64,000 nt of DNA, taken from assembly GCF_014205295.1 (NCBI RefSeq), contig NZ_JACHNF010000001.1:558001-622000 (forward strand), written 5' to 3'. Positions 8,481 to 16,968 of this stretch are shown piece by piece. Position numbers and translations under genes: made by a program. Origin of the DNA: Kribbella solani (GTDB lineage: Bacteria > Actinomycetota > Actinomycetes > Propionibacteriales > Kribbellaceae). Under the pieces are notes generated by a model. It was not told where the DNA came from. It saw only the letters and a list, made by a program, of their open reading frames with translations, and did not search any database. The number at the start of each line of letters is the position of its first letter. Position 1 is the first letter of the stretch.

Positions 8481-8565
8481 TAGTCGGTCTTTGGCGCAGT
8501 TGGCCGGGCCGTGTACGCGGGGCGCGGTGCGGGCTTGGGGACTACTACCTGTCCTTAGGTACGCC
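8460..8565. repeat. Long inverted repeat, copy 2 (VPKDR-stop element)
   Basis: Bases 8460-8485 and 8540-8565 form a perfect 26-base inverted repeat around a 54-base spacer. The arms contain the same 19-base core as the element at 7-110. The repeat lies between two convergent genes and each arm encodes the last five codons and stop (VPKDR-stop) of the gene pointing into it. It may work as a bidirectional terminator, though no T-run follows. The shared spacer-flanked design at two loci shows that it is a repeated genomic element. Confidence 0.85.
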
Positions 8566-9201
8566 GAGGCCGGCGTTGCGGGCCTGGATGATGGTGGTGG
8601 CACGGTCGGCGGTGCCCAGTTTGGTGAAGATCGTGGAGACGTTGTTGGCGACCGTTTTCGCGGCCAGGTCGAGGCGGGTGGCGATCGCGGTGTTGGTGAG
8701 GCCGGCGGCGAGCAGGTCGAGGATCTGGCGTTCGCGGGTGGTGAGATCCGGGAACGGGTCGGCGGTTGGTGGTGGGGCGGCGAAGAAGCCGAGTACGCGG
8801 CGGGCGACGCCTGGGCCGAAGATCGCCTCGCCGGCGGCGACCGCCCGGATCGCGCGGGCGATCTCCTCTTGCTCGGCGCCTTTGACCAGGTAACCGCGGG
8901 CGCCGGCGCGCATGGCGGCGAAGACCGAGTCGTCGTCTTCGAACATGGTGAGTACCAGCACGGCGACGTCCGGAGCTGAGCGGGCGAGTTCGCGGGTGGC
9001 GGCGAATCCGTCCAGGTCGGGCATCTGCAGGTCGAGTACGGCGACGTCCGGGCGGGTGGTGACGACGGCGCGGATCGCCTCCCGCCCGGTCGAGGCGACC
9101 GCCACCACCTCGATGCCGGGGAGCGAGGTGAGCAACGCCTCCAGCCCGGCGCGTACGACCGGGTGATCGTCCGCGAGTACAACCCGAACCTGATCGCTCA
9201 T
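8545..9201 (-). CDS. NarL-type response regulator
   Basis: 218 aa. Receiver domain residues 1-120 with acidic pocket (LADDHP), phospho-acceptor Asp in AVLDLQMPD and the conserved Lys in YLVKGAEQ; LuxR-type helix-turn-helix at about 150-212 (LTTRERQILDLLAAGLTNTAIATRLDLAAKTVANNVSTI). Its ATG overlaps the TGA of the upstream histidine kinase by 4 bases, so the two are translated together and form a pair. The final GVPKDR comes from the inverted repeat shared with the convergent WYL gene. Confidence 0.93.
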   Translation of the reverse strand: MSDQVRVVLADDHPVVRAGLEALLTSLPGIEVVAVASTGREAIRAVVTTRPDVAVLDLQMPDLDGFAATRELARSAPDVAVLVLTMFEDDDSVFAAMRAGARGYLVKGAEQEEIARAIRAVAAGEAIFGPGVARRVLGFFAAPPPTADPFPDLTTRERQILDLLAAGLTNTAIATRLDLAAKTVANNVSTIFTKLGTADRATTIIQARNAGLGVPKDR

Positions 9202-11360
9202 CGAGACCCCTCCAGCTTTCCGCTCGGGCTCCCGGTCGCGGAGTGCGGTAGGGGGAAGTTGGCGTGGACCTGGCCGCCGGTCGGGGTGGGGCCGGCCTGG
9301 AGGGTGCCGCCCAGTTCGGCGGCTCGGTCGTGCATGGCCTGGAGGCCGACGCCTGGGGTCCAGGGTCCGGTCGGGGGACCGTTGTCGATGAGGCAGAGGT
9401 CCAGATCGGGGGTGCAGTGAACGGTCAGTACGGCGGAGGTGGCACGCGAGTGGCGAGCCACGTTGGTCAGTGCCTCCGTGGCGATGCGGTACGCGGCGAC
9501 CTCGAGCGCGGCCGGGAGTGGTGGTAGCGCGTCGGCCGAAAGCTGCACGTGGATCGCGGTTCCGTCGGCGCGGAAGGACAGGTGGTCGCAGCGTTGGCGA
9601 AGAGCGCCGACGAGGCCGAGTTCGTCGAGTGCGGGTGGGCGTAGGTCGTCGACCAGGCGGCGTACGTCGGCGATCGCCGCTCTTGTGTCCGCGCGCAACT
9701 GCGTGAGCAACTCGACGGCGCGAAGGGTGTCACTGATAATCAGATTGGCTGCCGCGTCGGCGCTGAATGCCACGCCGGTGAGCGTTGGGCCCAGGCCGTC
9801 GTGGAGGTCCCGCCGCAGCCGTCGGCGCTCTTCTTCACGGGCTGCCACTAGGCGTTCGCGGGATGACTGTAGTTCGGTTGACAGGCGAGTCGCGTGCACG
9901 GCGACTGCCAGCGGTACGGCGACCAGATCGAGTACGCGATGGTCGGCGGGGGACAACCCGGACTCACCTGACCGCACCCCGACCTCCAACACACCGACCA
10001 CTTCACCGCCATAAGAGAGGTCCAACAAGACCACCTCGCCACTAAATGAAGAGGCGGTTGAGGCAACTACTTCGGCGTTGATGGTCAGGGCCGCGTACGG
10101 GAGGCGGAGCGCGGCGCGGACGGCCGCTATTACGCCGGGGAGGCCGGCTGAGGTGGGGTTGGAGAGTTGTTCGCCTACGCGGGAAGCGACCCGGGCCGGG
10201 TCGTGGCGGTCGCCATAGAGCGCTTTGTCGACCAGGCGCTGCAAGCGGGGTAGTACGGGCGCGATGATCAGCGCGACGAAGACCGTGACCGCGGCGGATC
10301 GGCCGACCTGCGAGGTGATCAGCGAGTCCAGTACGGCGACCAGTGCCGCGTAGATGCTGATGGCAACCAATGACAGCAACGCCCAGGTCAGTGCGCGGGA
10401 GACGACCAGGCGGATGTCGAGCAGTTGGTACCGGACGATCGCCACGGTGACAGCGATCGGGATCAGTGGAATCGCCAGCAGTACAAGGATTGGCGTACCT
10501 GCGATGAACGCCCACGGGGTTACGAACAGCAGCGCGATGATACATGCCAACAGCAACCACAACAGCTGTCGGCGCCCGGTCTCGTCGGCGCGGCGGTACC
10601 TGATCGTGAGGCACGTGACAGCCAACAGGAGAGCGGCCAGGTTGCGTACCTCGGTCGTGGTCCACAGTGGCTGCAGACTGTCGAAGGACGGGATGGTCAG
10701 CAACCCGCGGGGGAGCTCGGGCGATACCGGCTCGCCGCTGCCTGCCATTTCGAGTACGAAGAGCGGCGCGGTCACGATGATGCCAATCGCCGCCCAGCGC
10801 CAACGTGGTGACAGGAGTTGGCCGTTCGGGAAGAGCAGTAGCGCGAGTGGCAGGAACAGGCCGATGGACCACGGCCAGGCGGCGAGCGAAACGGTGACGA
10901 GAGCACGCTGCGCGGTGTGGTCGGTGACGAGGTGGGCGAACGTGTCGGCGAGCGGAGTGGTCGCGTGCCCGATGCCATCGGCGAGAAACAGCCAGCCGAT
11001 CGGATTGGCCGGCCGGTGCCAGGCGATCACCGCACCACAAAGCCCGAAGGTAAGCGCCATCAGCCCGTTCGTCACCACAAACGAGTCGACCAGCTGCCCC
11101 CACCCCCATCCGATCGACACCCCATAACCCACCGACACCAACACCTCGGCAACCACCACCCCCACCAACCCAACAACAACCCCACGCCACCCACCCAACC
11201 CCCCTGACCTCCGAATTCCACCCACTCCACCCGATCCACGCGACCCGGCTGGTCCGACCAGTTCATCTGGGTTACTCGGTGCACGTCGTCGGCGGCGTGC
11301 GCCGTCGGCTGGTCCGTTGGGCCGGTCGCCGGGGGTGGCCGGGGGTGGGGTGGTGTGCAT
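9198..11360 (-). CDS. Membrane sensor histidine kinase (HisKA_3/NarX type)
   Basis: About 720 aa from ATG at 11360 (MHTTPPPAT). After a Pro/Arg-rich cytoplasmic start there are roughly eight hydrophobic segments (for example GLMALTFGLCGAVIAWH and WALLSLVAISIYAALVAVL), then a GAF-like region. The phospho-acceptor His lies in EEERRRLRRDLHDGLGPTL, followed by a HATPase domain with NVARHS and a G-box in PGVGLQAMHDRAAELGG. The open frame extends upstream to 11495 but that part is compositionally odd and overlaps the divergent promoter. It partners the response regulator that follows. Confidence 0.88.
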   Translation of the reverse strand: MHTTPPPATPGDRPNGPADGARRRRRAPSNPDELVGPAGSRGSGGVGGIRRSGGLGGWRGVVVGLVGVVVAEVLVSVGYGVSIGWGWGQLVDSFVVTNGLMALTFGLCGAVIAWHRPANPIGWLFLADGIGHATTPLADTFAHLVTDHTAQRALVTVSLAAWPWSIGLFLPLALLLFPNGQLLSPRWRWAAIGIIVTAPLFVLEMAGSGEPVSPELPRGLLTIPSFDSLQPLWTTTEVRNLAALLLAVTCLTIRYRRADETGRRQLLWLLLACIIALLFVTPWAFIAGTPILVLLAIPLIPIAVTVAIVRYQLLDIRLVVSRALTWALLSLVAISIYAALVAVLDSLITSQVGRSAAVTVFVALIIAPVLPRLQRLVDKALYGDRHDPARVASRVGEQLSNPTSAGLPGVIAAVRAALRLPYAALTINAEVVASTASSFSGEVVLLDLSYGGEVVGVLEVGVRSGESGLSPADHRVLDLVAVPLAVAVHATRLSTELQSSRERLVAAREEERRRLRRDLHDGLGPTLTGVAFSADAAANLIISDTLRAVELLTQLRADTRAAIADVRRLVDDLRPPALDELGLVGALRQRCDHLSFRADGTAIHVQLSADALPPLPAALEVAAYRIATEALTNVARHSRATSAVLTVHCTPDLDLCLIDNGPPTGPWTPGVGLQAMHDRAAELGGTLQAGPTPTGGQVHANFPLPHSATGSPSGKLEGSR

Positions 11361-11515
11361 ATCGGCAGTGTGCGGCAGATTTCTCCCGGCGTCTCGGGAT
11401 CGGGGTCCTGGGTTGGGCGGGGAACTGCCTGCAGGTGGGGGATGCCGCGCCCAGGACGTCGGGGCGCGGCTGCTCGACGGTGGTTCGGACAACAACCGAA
11501 CTAGGGGGTACGGAA

Positions 11516-11869
11516 ATGTCTGGACGGAACCGTTTCGGTCTGGTGCTGCTTGGGCTGCTCGCGCTGATCGACGTGGCCTCGCCGCTGACCACGGACGGCG
11601 AGCACCCGCCGATGAGCATCGCGGTCGGTGCCGCGGTTGCTGGTCTGACCAGTCTGGTGCTGGTCGGGTACGCGTGGCGGGGTAAGCGGTGGGCGCTGGC
11701 GCCGCTGATCACGTTGCGGCTGGCGTCGGCGCTGCTGGCCGTACCAGCCTTCTTCGCTTCCGGCGTACCAACCGCCGCGATCGTGGCGGCCGGTGTCGGT
11801 GTCGCGGCGACGATCATCGGCGTAGTGGCGGTCCTGCTGCCGTCACGTGAGCTGGCAGGCGCGCGATGA
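11516..11869 (+). CDS. Small membrane protein, 117 aa
   Basis: ATG preceded by CTAGGGGG. The product has three to four hydrophobic segments (GLVLLGLLALIDV, AVGAAVAGLTSLVLVGYA, ALLAVPAFFASG, AIVAAGVGVAATIIGVVAVLL) and no polar domain. Its last codons overlap the ATG of the next gene by 4 bases. It is divergent from the histidine kinase, with about 155 bases between them, so may belong to its regulon. Family unknown. Confidence 0.75.
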   Translation: MSGRNRFGLVLLGLLALIDVASPLTTDGEHPPMSIAVGAAVAGLTSLVLVGYAWRGKRWALAPLITLRLASALLAVPAFFASGVPTAAIVAAGVGVAATIIGVVAVLLPSRELAGAR

Positions 11870-12675
11870 CGCAGCCGGCGCGGCCTACCGACGCGGCCAA
11901 CCAGCGCTCGACGGCATCGAAAGACACGGGGCGTACGGACATCCGGCGCTCGACGGGATTTAGAGGCACAGGGCGTACGGACATCGGGCGCTCGACGGGA
12001 TTGACAGGCACTGGGCGTACGGACGTCCGGCCGGCCTGGCGATGGACGGCGGCGCTGGTGCTACCGATCGGCCCGGCCGCGGTCGCGTTGCTTCGGTACG
12101 TCCTGCCGTACAACACCACCGACGACGCGCCGACGATTGTCGACAAGATCGTGGGCAATCTCGATCGCAGTTCACTCGTGCTCTGGCTCGCGTACATCGC
12201 GATCCTCACGCTCGTCCCCGGCGCGTACTTCGTCGGTCGCCTGACCCGCCGCGGTACGCCCTGGCTCACCGGCATCGCGCTCTTCCTGATGGTCCCCGGC
12301 TACCTGTCCTTGCCGTGGACCGCGTCGAGCGATGTCCTCACCTGGTCGGCGGGTACCGTGGGGCTCGATCCGGCCATGATCACGAAGGCGGCCGAGGCCA
12401 CGCATGGCTCGACCGACGTGGCCGGGCTGGTGTTCGTGGTCGGGCATGTGATCGGCACTGTCCTGCTCGGGATCGCGATCTGGCGTTCCCGGATCGTCGG
12501 CCGCTGGGCGGCGCTGGCGGTCGCGGTCTCGCAGCCGGTCCACTTCGTCGCCGCGGTCGTCGTCAGTAGTCACCTGCTGGACCTGATCGGCTGGGGACTG
12601 CAGGCTGTGGGGTTCGCCGCGGTGGGGTGGGCGATCCTCCGGATGCGCGACGACGAGTGGCAGCCGTCGTCCTGA
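11866..12675 (+). CDS. Membrane protein with three 14-residue N-terminal repeats
   Basis: 269 aa. Residues about 13-54 hold three copies of a 14-residue unit (RSTGFRGTGRTDIG is the middle copy), encoded by a 42-base tandem repeat at 11905-12030. The rest is an integral membrane domain of about six helices (ALVLPIGPAAVALLRYVL, SLVLWLAYIAILTLVPGAYF, GITLFLM-like segments and others). The repeat is polar and Arg/Thr-rich, and would lie in the cytoplasm. Translationally coupled to the preceding 117-aa membrane protein. Its 3-prime end overlaps the convergent DMT transporter by 113 bases. Function unknown. Confidence 0.75.
   Translation: MTQPARPTDAANQRSTASKDTGRTDIRRSTGFRGTGRTDIGRSTGLTGTGRTDVRPAWRWTAALVLPIGPAAVALLRYVLPYNTTDDAPTIVDKIVGNLDRSSLVLWLAYIAILTLVPGAYFVGRLTRRGTPWLTGIALFLMVPGYLSLPWTASSDVLTWSAGTVGLDPAMITKAAEATHGSTDVAGLVFVVGHVIGTVLLGIAIWRSRIVGRWAALAVAVSQPVHFVAAVVVSSHLLDLIGWGLQAVGFAAVGWAILRMRDDEWQPSS
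11905..12030 (+). repeat. 42-base tandem repeat, three copies, inside a gene
   Basis: CGCTCGACGG begins at 11905, 11947 and 11989, giving a 42-base period. Each unit also contains GGGCGTACGGACRTC. The period is a multiple of three and keeps the frame open, so copy number could vary without breaking the gene. Confidence 0.85.
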
Positions 12676-13510
12676 CCGACACGATCAGGACGGCGGACAG
12701 GACAAGCGCCCCACCGAGCCATTGCGGCCCGGTGAGGTGCTCGCCGAACACCACGGTCGCGGCGACCACCGTCACCACCGGTTCGAAGATCGACAGGATC
12801 GAGGTGACGGACGGTCCGACCCGGGCCATCCCGGCGAAAAACAACAGGATCGCGGCGACCGTACTGATCAACGCCACCCCGAGCAGCCACACCCAGCCGA
12901 TCGGCGCGAAGCCGAAACTGGTGCCACCACGGACGAAACTCAGCAGTACGTACGTCCCGAACGCGCCGGTGCAGACCAATGCGGTGAGGGCCAGCGGCGG
13001 CAGCTTGAGTGAATCGCCGACGAGGATGTACGCGGTGTAAACGATTGGTGCACCCAACGCCAAAAGTACGCCCTGCAAGTCGAATCGCGCGCCGAGCGCT
13101 CCGCTGAGTACGAGACCGATGCCGAGCAACGCGGTCGCCAGCGCGAGCACTCGGCGGCGTGACGCGGTCTCGCGGCGGAGCAGGATAGCCGTACCCATGA
13201 CGAGGATCGGGTACAGGTACAGGATCAGTGCGACGAGTGAAGCGTCGATTCGGGCGAGGGCGGAGAAGTACAGCGCGGACTGGGCGGCGTACCCGATCGC
13301 GCCCATGCCGATGCCGGTGAGTACTGCCCGGCGGGGCAGACCGCGCAGGGCGCCGCGGGCCAGCGCGATTGTCAGGAGGAGCGCGCCGGCCACGCCGAAG
13401 CGGACGAGTAACAGCGCGTCGACCGACACCCCCGCGTCGTACGCGAGTTTGCCGAAGACGGCCATCACCCCGAAGGCGGCGGCGGAGAACAGACAGAAGA
13501 GGCGTCCCAC
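12563..13510 (-). CDS. EamA/DMT-family transporter
   Basis: About 315 aa from a GTG start. Ten hydrophobic segments in two five-helix halves are visible, from LFCLFSAAAFGVMAVFGKLAYD to GPQWLGGALVLSAVLIVSV; the second half contains the family-typical PVVTVVAATVVFGEHLTG. Such proteins export amino acids, nucleosides or other metabolites. It is divergent from the LysR regulator at 13621, which probably controls it. The last 35 residues (Arg/Pro-rich) overlap the convergent gene at 11866-12675. Confidence 0.88.
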   Translation of the reverse strand: MGRLFCLFSAAAFGVMAVFGKLAYDAGVSVDALLLVRFGVAGALLLTIALARGALRGLPRRAVLTGIGMGAIGYAAQSALYFSALARIDASLVALILYLYPILVMGTAILLRRETASRRRVLALATALLGIGLVLSGALGARFDLQGVLLALGAPIVYTAYILVGDSLKLPPLALTALVCTGAFGTYVLLSFVRGGTSFGFAPIGWVWLLGVALISTVAAILLFFAGMARVGPSVTSILSIFEPVVTVVAATVVFGEHLTGPQWLGGALVLSAVLIVSVRTTAATRRRASGGSPTPPRRTPQPAVPSRSGPAGDY

Positions 13511-13620
13511 GAAATAGATGGTCGGACCAGTAGAACGTTCACGTCTATCGCAGCTTCTCGGACGATATTGTGAAGCTAAGCTGAACAACCAGCCGAACTG
13601 GAGCCGGGAGAGGTGCGGCG

Positions 13621-14577
13621 GTGATTGATCTGCATCGGTTGCGGTTGCTTCGGGAAGTGCACGGGCGTGGGACCGTGCATGGCGCGGCGCGGGCGCTCGG
13701 GTACTCGCCGAGTGCGATCTCGCAGCAGTTGGCCGTTCTCGAGCGGGAGGCTGGTACGCGGCTGCTGGAACGCGTTGGCCGGAATGTGCGGCTGACGGCG
13801 GCCGGTGAGGTGCTGGTACGGCATGCGAGCGTGCTCTTGGAGGGGGTTGAGGCGGCCGAGGCGGAGCTTGCCGCGGTGGCGGCGGGGCGGGTGGCGGGGG
13901 TGGTGCGGATCGCGTCGTTCCAGTCGGCGTTCATTCGGGTGGTCGCGCCGGCGATTCGTAGGTTGGCCGGTACGCATCCGGAGATCCGGGTCGAGGCGTC
14001 GGAGCTGGAGGTCGAGCAGGCGGCGCCGGCGTTGCGGTTGCAGCAGCTGGACGTGATGGTCGGCGACGAGTACGACGGGCAGCCGCGTGCTGTTCATGCG
14101 GATCTGCGGCGGGAACAACTGCTTCGGGAACAGATTCGGATCGTGCTGCCTGCGGATCATCCGGAGGCGACGGCGGAGCGGGTGCCGCTCGTGAACCTGC
14201 GTGAGCTTGCTTGGGCCGCGTGTCAGCCGGGGACGGGGCATCGTGAGATGACCGTGCGGGTGTGCCGGGAGCTCGGTGGTTTCGAGCCGGACGTGCGGTA
14301 CAGCTCGGACGACTTCCTGATCCTGCTGGAGCTGGTGCGTACGACCGGCGCCGTTGCGCTGCTGCCGGATCTCGTTATCGGTGCCGGTGGTGAACGCGCG
14401 TCCGGGGCCAAGCAGGTGCGGCACGAGCCGGGCATCGCCGTACGCCGGCCGGCCGAAGGGGAGGTCGCCAGAGGAGTGTTCCTGCTGACCCGCCGAACCC
14501 GAACCCCAGCCGTCGCCGCGGTAGCCGACGCCCTGACCGCGGCCGCCCGGCCCGCACCACCAGAGCCGACGCCTTAA
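13621..14577 (+). CDS. LysR-type transcriptional regulator
   Basis: 318 aa from GTG with GGGAGAGG-like ribosome site upstream. Residues 1-60 are the LysR helix-turn-helix (LHRLRLLREVHGRGTVHGAARALGYSPSAISQQL); residues 90-300 the effector domain (GVVRIASFQSAFIRVVAPAI). It is divergent from a DMT exporter across 110 bases, the usual arrangement for regulator and target. Its last codons (PPEPTP-stop) belong to a tandem repeat that continues downstream. Confidence 0.92.
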   Translation: MIDLHRLRLLREVHGRGTVHGAARALGYSPSAISQQLAVLEREAGTRLLERVGRNVRLTAAGEVLVRHASVLLEGVEAAEAELAAVAAGRVAGVVRIASFQSAFIRVVAPAIRRLAGTHPEIRVEASELEVEQAAPALRLQQLDVMVGDEYDGQPRAVHADLRREQLLREQIRIVLPADHPEATAERVPLVNLRELAWAACQPGTGHREMTVRVCRELGGFEPDVRYSSDDFLILLELVRTTGAVALLPDLVIGAGGERASGAKQVRHEPGIAVRRPAEGEVARGVFLLTRRTRTPAVAAVADALTAAARPAPPEPTP

Positions 14578-14790
14578 CCACAGTGCACTGGCCAGACCAC
14601 CAGAGCCGACGCGCTTGACCGAGTGCACTGGTCAGACCATGAGATCCGACGCGCTTGACTGCGGTGCACTGGTCAGACGGCCCAGGGCCCGCGCGCTTGA
14701 CCGAGTGCACTGGTCGGACCACGGGAGCGGGCCGGCTTGGCCGCGGTGCACTGGTCGGACCCCCGGGTTGATGGGCGGGTCGCTCCTCGC
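14555..14790. repeat. 41-base tandem repeat array with palindromic cores
   Basis: The motif GTGCACTGG starts at 14583, 14623, 14664, 14705 and 14746, a period of 40-41 bases. Each unit holds the GTGCAC palindrome and the near-palindrome TGGTCAGACCA, then CCGACGCGCTTGACC. Half a unit (CCAGAGCCGACGC) already lies in the last codons of the LysR gene. Units diverge toward the right. The 41-base spacing is close to four helical turns, so the palindromes face the same side of the DNA. Confidence 0.85.
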
Positions 14791-14987
14791 CGGGGATTGA
14801 CGAAAGGGGGTGGGCTTGGGAAGGTCAAGGTGAACGGGCGAGTCTGGGGGGAGGGCTGGGTGCCCGTCGGGGATTCAGACGCTCTGGGGTGACGTTTTCG
14901 CGCTGCACTCGACGGCGGTCACCGGTCTGCACGGCGTGCGGCGTACGCACGGCCGGTCTGCGACAGGCGACGGTTCGGGGAGCGGAC
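14791..14987. other. Intergenic region before the flavin oxidase
   Basis: G-rich sequence between the repeat array and the oxidase start. An open frame from 14889 runs into the oxidase gene but its first 33 codons are Cys/Arg-rich and unlike the family, so I treat it as leader. No clear promoter or structured RNA seen. Confidence 0.5.
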
Positions 14988-16352
14988 ATGAGCGCGATCG
15001 AGAGCCTCCGGGAACGGGTCCGGGGTCAGGTTCTGACGGTGGGTGACGAGGGGTACGACGTGGCGCGCCACGTCAACAACGCGATGCACGACAAGCGGCC
15101 GCAGGTGATCATCCGGTGCGAGAACGCCGGTGACGTGATGGCCGGGATCGACTACGCGCGGCAGCACGAGCTGGAGCTTGCGGTCCGTGGTGGCGGGCAC
15201 AGCGTGCCCGGGTTCGGCACCGTCGACGACGGTCTGGTGATCGACCTGAGCGGGATGCGGTTCGTCCGCGTCGATCCGACCACCCGGACGGCACGGGCCG
15301 GCGGCGGCGCGACCTGGGGCGACTTCAACGCGGCGACGCATGCCTTCGGGCTGGCGACGACCGGCGGGATCATTTCGACCACCGGTGTCGGTGGGCTGAC
15401 GCTGGGCGGCGGGATCGGCTACCTGGCCCGCGGGCTCGGGCTGTCCTGCGACAACCTGGTCTCCGCGGACGTGGTGACCGCGGACGGGAAGTTCGTGATC
15501 GCGAGCGAGAAGGAGCACGAGGACCTGTTCTGGGCCTTGCGCGGTGGCGGCGGCAACTTCGGCGTGGCGACCGCGCTGGAATTCCGGCTGGCGCCGTTGT
15601 CGATGGTGTACGGCGGGCCGATGTTCTTCGAGTTGTCCGACGCGACCGCCGTACTCACCGGGTTCCGGGAGTTGATCAAGGACGCGCCGGAGCAACTCGG
15701 CGGTTTCCCGGCGTTCCAGATCGCGCCGCCGCTGCCGTTCATTCCGGAGAATCGGCACGGTGAACCGTTCGTGGCGATCGTCGGTTGCTGGGCCGGTGAT
15801 CTGGACGCGGGCGAGGCACAGCTGTCGAAGTTCCGGGAGTTCGCGCCGGTGGTCGCGGAGATGATCGGCCCGATGCCGTACCCGGCGATCAACTGTGCGT
15901 TCGACGCGCTCGTACCGCCTGGGCTGCAGCACTACTGGAAGGCGAACTTCGTCACCGAGCTGACCGACGACGCGATCCAGGCGCATCTGCGGCACGCGCC
16001 CGGCCTGCCGGCGGTGAACTCGACCGTGCACATCTACCCGATCAGCGGCGCCTGCCACCGGGTCACCGCCGACGGCACCGCGTTCGCGTACCGGGACGCG
16101 AACTTCGCGACCGTGATCGCCGGCATGTGGCCGGATCCGGCCGACAACGAGTCGGCGATCTCGTGGGTACGGTCGTACTACGACGACATCGCGCCGCACT
16201 CCGAGGCCGGTGGCTACATCAACTTCATGGCCGGTGACGATCAGGGCCGGATCCGGGACAACTACCGGCAGAACTACGACCGGCTGGCGGAGGTCAAGCG
16301 CCGGTACGACCCGGACAACCTGTTCCACCTGAACCAGAACATCGTGCCTTAG
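14988..16352 (+). CDS. FAD-binding oxidoreductase (BBE/PCMH family)
   Basis: 454 aa from ATG, with GGGGAGCGG upstream. The FAD_binding_4 domain occupies residues about 35-205: LAVRGGGHSVPGF carries the His that in this family binds FAD covalently, and GVGGLTLGGGIGYLARGLGLSCDNL is the second flavin segment. No Cys occurs at the second attachment position, so a single 8-alpha-histidyl bond is expected. The C-terminus NYDRLAEVKRRYDPDNLFHLNQNI is the berberine-bridge (BBE) segment. Such enzymes oxidise sugars, alkaloids or polyketides with O2; substrate unknown. Confidence 0.9.
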   Translation: MSAIESLRERVRGQVLTVGDEGYDVARHVNNAMHDKRPQVIIRCENAGDVMAGIDYARQHELELAVRGGGHSVPGFGTVDDGLVIDLSGMRFVRVDPTTRTARAGGGATWGDFNAATHAFGLATTGGIISTTGVGGLTLGGGIGYLARGLGLSCDNLVSADVVTADGKFVIASEKEHEDLFWALRGGGGNFGVATALEFRLAPLSMVYGGPMFFELSDATAVLTGFRELIKDAPEQLGGFPAFQIAPPLPFIPENRHGEPFVAIVGCWAGDLDAGEAQLSKFREFAPVVAEMIGPMPYPAINCAFDALVPPGLQHYWKANFVTELTDDAIQAHLRHAPGLPAVNSTVHIYPISGACHRVTADGTAFAYRDANFATVIAGMWPDPADNESAISWVRSYYDDIAPHSEAGGYINFMAGDDQGRIRDNYRQNYDRLAEVKRRYDPDNLFHLNQNIVP

Positions 16353-16364
16353 GCAACTACCTGT

Positions 16365-16392
16365 GCGGCCGGTACGACGTCGTACCGGCCGC
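16365..16392. terminator. 28-base perfect palindrome between convergent genes
   Basis: GCGGCCGGTACGAC followed directly by its reverse complement, lying 12 bases after the oxidase stop and 6 bases from the reductase stop. As RNA it forms a 12-14 bp stem; without a T-run it is a typical actinobacterial bidirectional terminator candidate. Confidence 0.7.
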
Positions 16393-16398
16393 GCCAGG

Positions 16399-16938
16399 TC
16401 ATGCCTTCGGCGCGAGCTTGTGCACGACGATGCCGGACTTGAACGTCGTCGTTCCGAGCAGCTCGAGGTGGGTCGGTTCGATGCCGGAACCCTGCAGCAT
16501 GGTCTCGCCGTCGGCGAGTACCGGAAAGATCCAGAAGTGGTACTCGTCGACCAGCTTGTGCTCCAGCAGCGTCTTGGAGAACTCGCCGGTGCCGTACTTG
16601 ATCAGGTCGCCGCCGTCGGACGCCTTGAGCTTCCGGACCGCCTCGGCCGCGTCGCCTTCGAGCGGCTGCGCGTTCCACTTGAACTCGGTGAGCGTACGAG
16701 TGGCGACGTACTTGGGCATCGCGTTGAACTGGTCGGCGAACGGGTCACCGGCGCGGGAAAGCCAGGCGTCGGCGAATCCCTCGTAGGTGACCCGGCCGAG
16801 TACCTGTGCCTCGACGCCCTCCATCAGGGCGGCGTTGTAGGCCATGTGCTCGTCGTCCCAGTACGGCGGGCTCCAGTTCTGCGGTGCGTCGATGGCGCCG
16901 TTCAGGGTCATGAAGGTGGACTCGATCAGCTTCCTCAT
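16399..16938 (-). CDS. RibD C-terminal/dihydrofolate reductase-like protein
   Basis: 179 aa. MRKLIESTFMTLNGAIDAPQNW at the start and VTYEGFADAW, RTLTEFKWNAQPLEGDAAEAVRKL, GDLIKYGTGEFSKTLLEHKLVDEYHFWIFPVLADGETML are the segments typical of the stand-alone RibD_C proteins (NADPH reductase fold). These are common in actinobacteria, but the substrate of most is unknown and it need not act in riboflavin synthesis. Together with the FMN reductase upstream on the same strand it may form a short redox cluster. Confidence 0.88.
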   Translation of the reverse strand: MRKLIESTFMTLNGAIDAPQNWSPPYWDDEHMAYNAALMEGVEAQVLGRVTYEGFADAWLSRAGDPFADQFNAMPKYVATRTLTEFKWNAQPLEGDAAEAVRKLKASDGGDLIKYGTGEFSKTLLEHKLVDEYHFWIFPVLADGETMLQGSGIEPTHLELLGTTTFKSGIVVHKLAPKA

Positions 16939-16968
16939 GGTGCTTTCCTCTCAGGTTTTTCTACGGCT

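Noticed and set aside
8460..8565. Integron attC-like site at gene 3-prime ends
   Set aside because: The arms lack the RYYYAAC/GTTRRRY core sites and no integrase is present. Position at gene ends is similar but the sequence is not.
9198..11495. Longer form of the first histidine kinase
   Set aside because: The extra 45 codons lie in the divergent promoter region and lack family similarity; ATG at 11360 is preferred.
14375..14722. Leftward open frame with repeated peptides (VKRVGS)
   Set aside because: The 41-base repeat shifts frame between units and the remainder is antisense to the LysR gene.
14555..14790. CRISPR array
   Set aside because: Units are about 41 bases with no unique spacers between them; they are direct tandem repeats.
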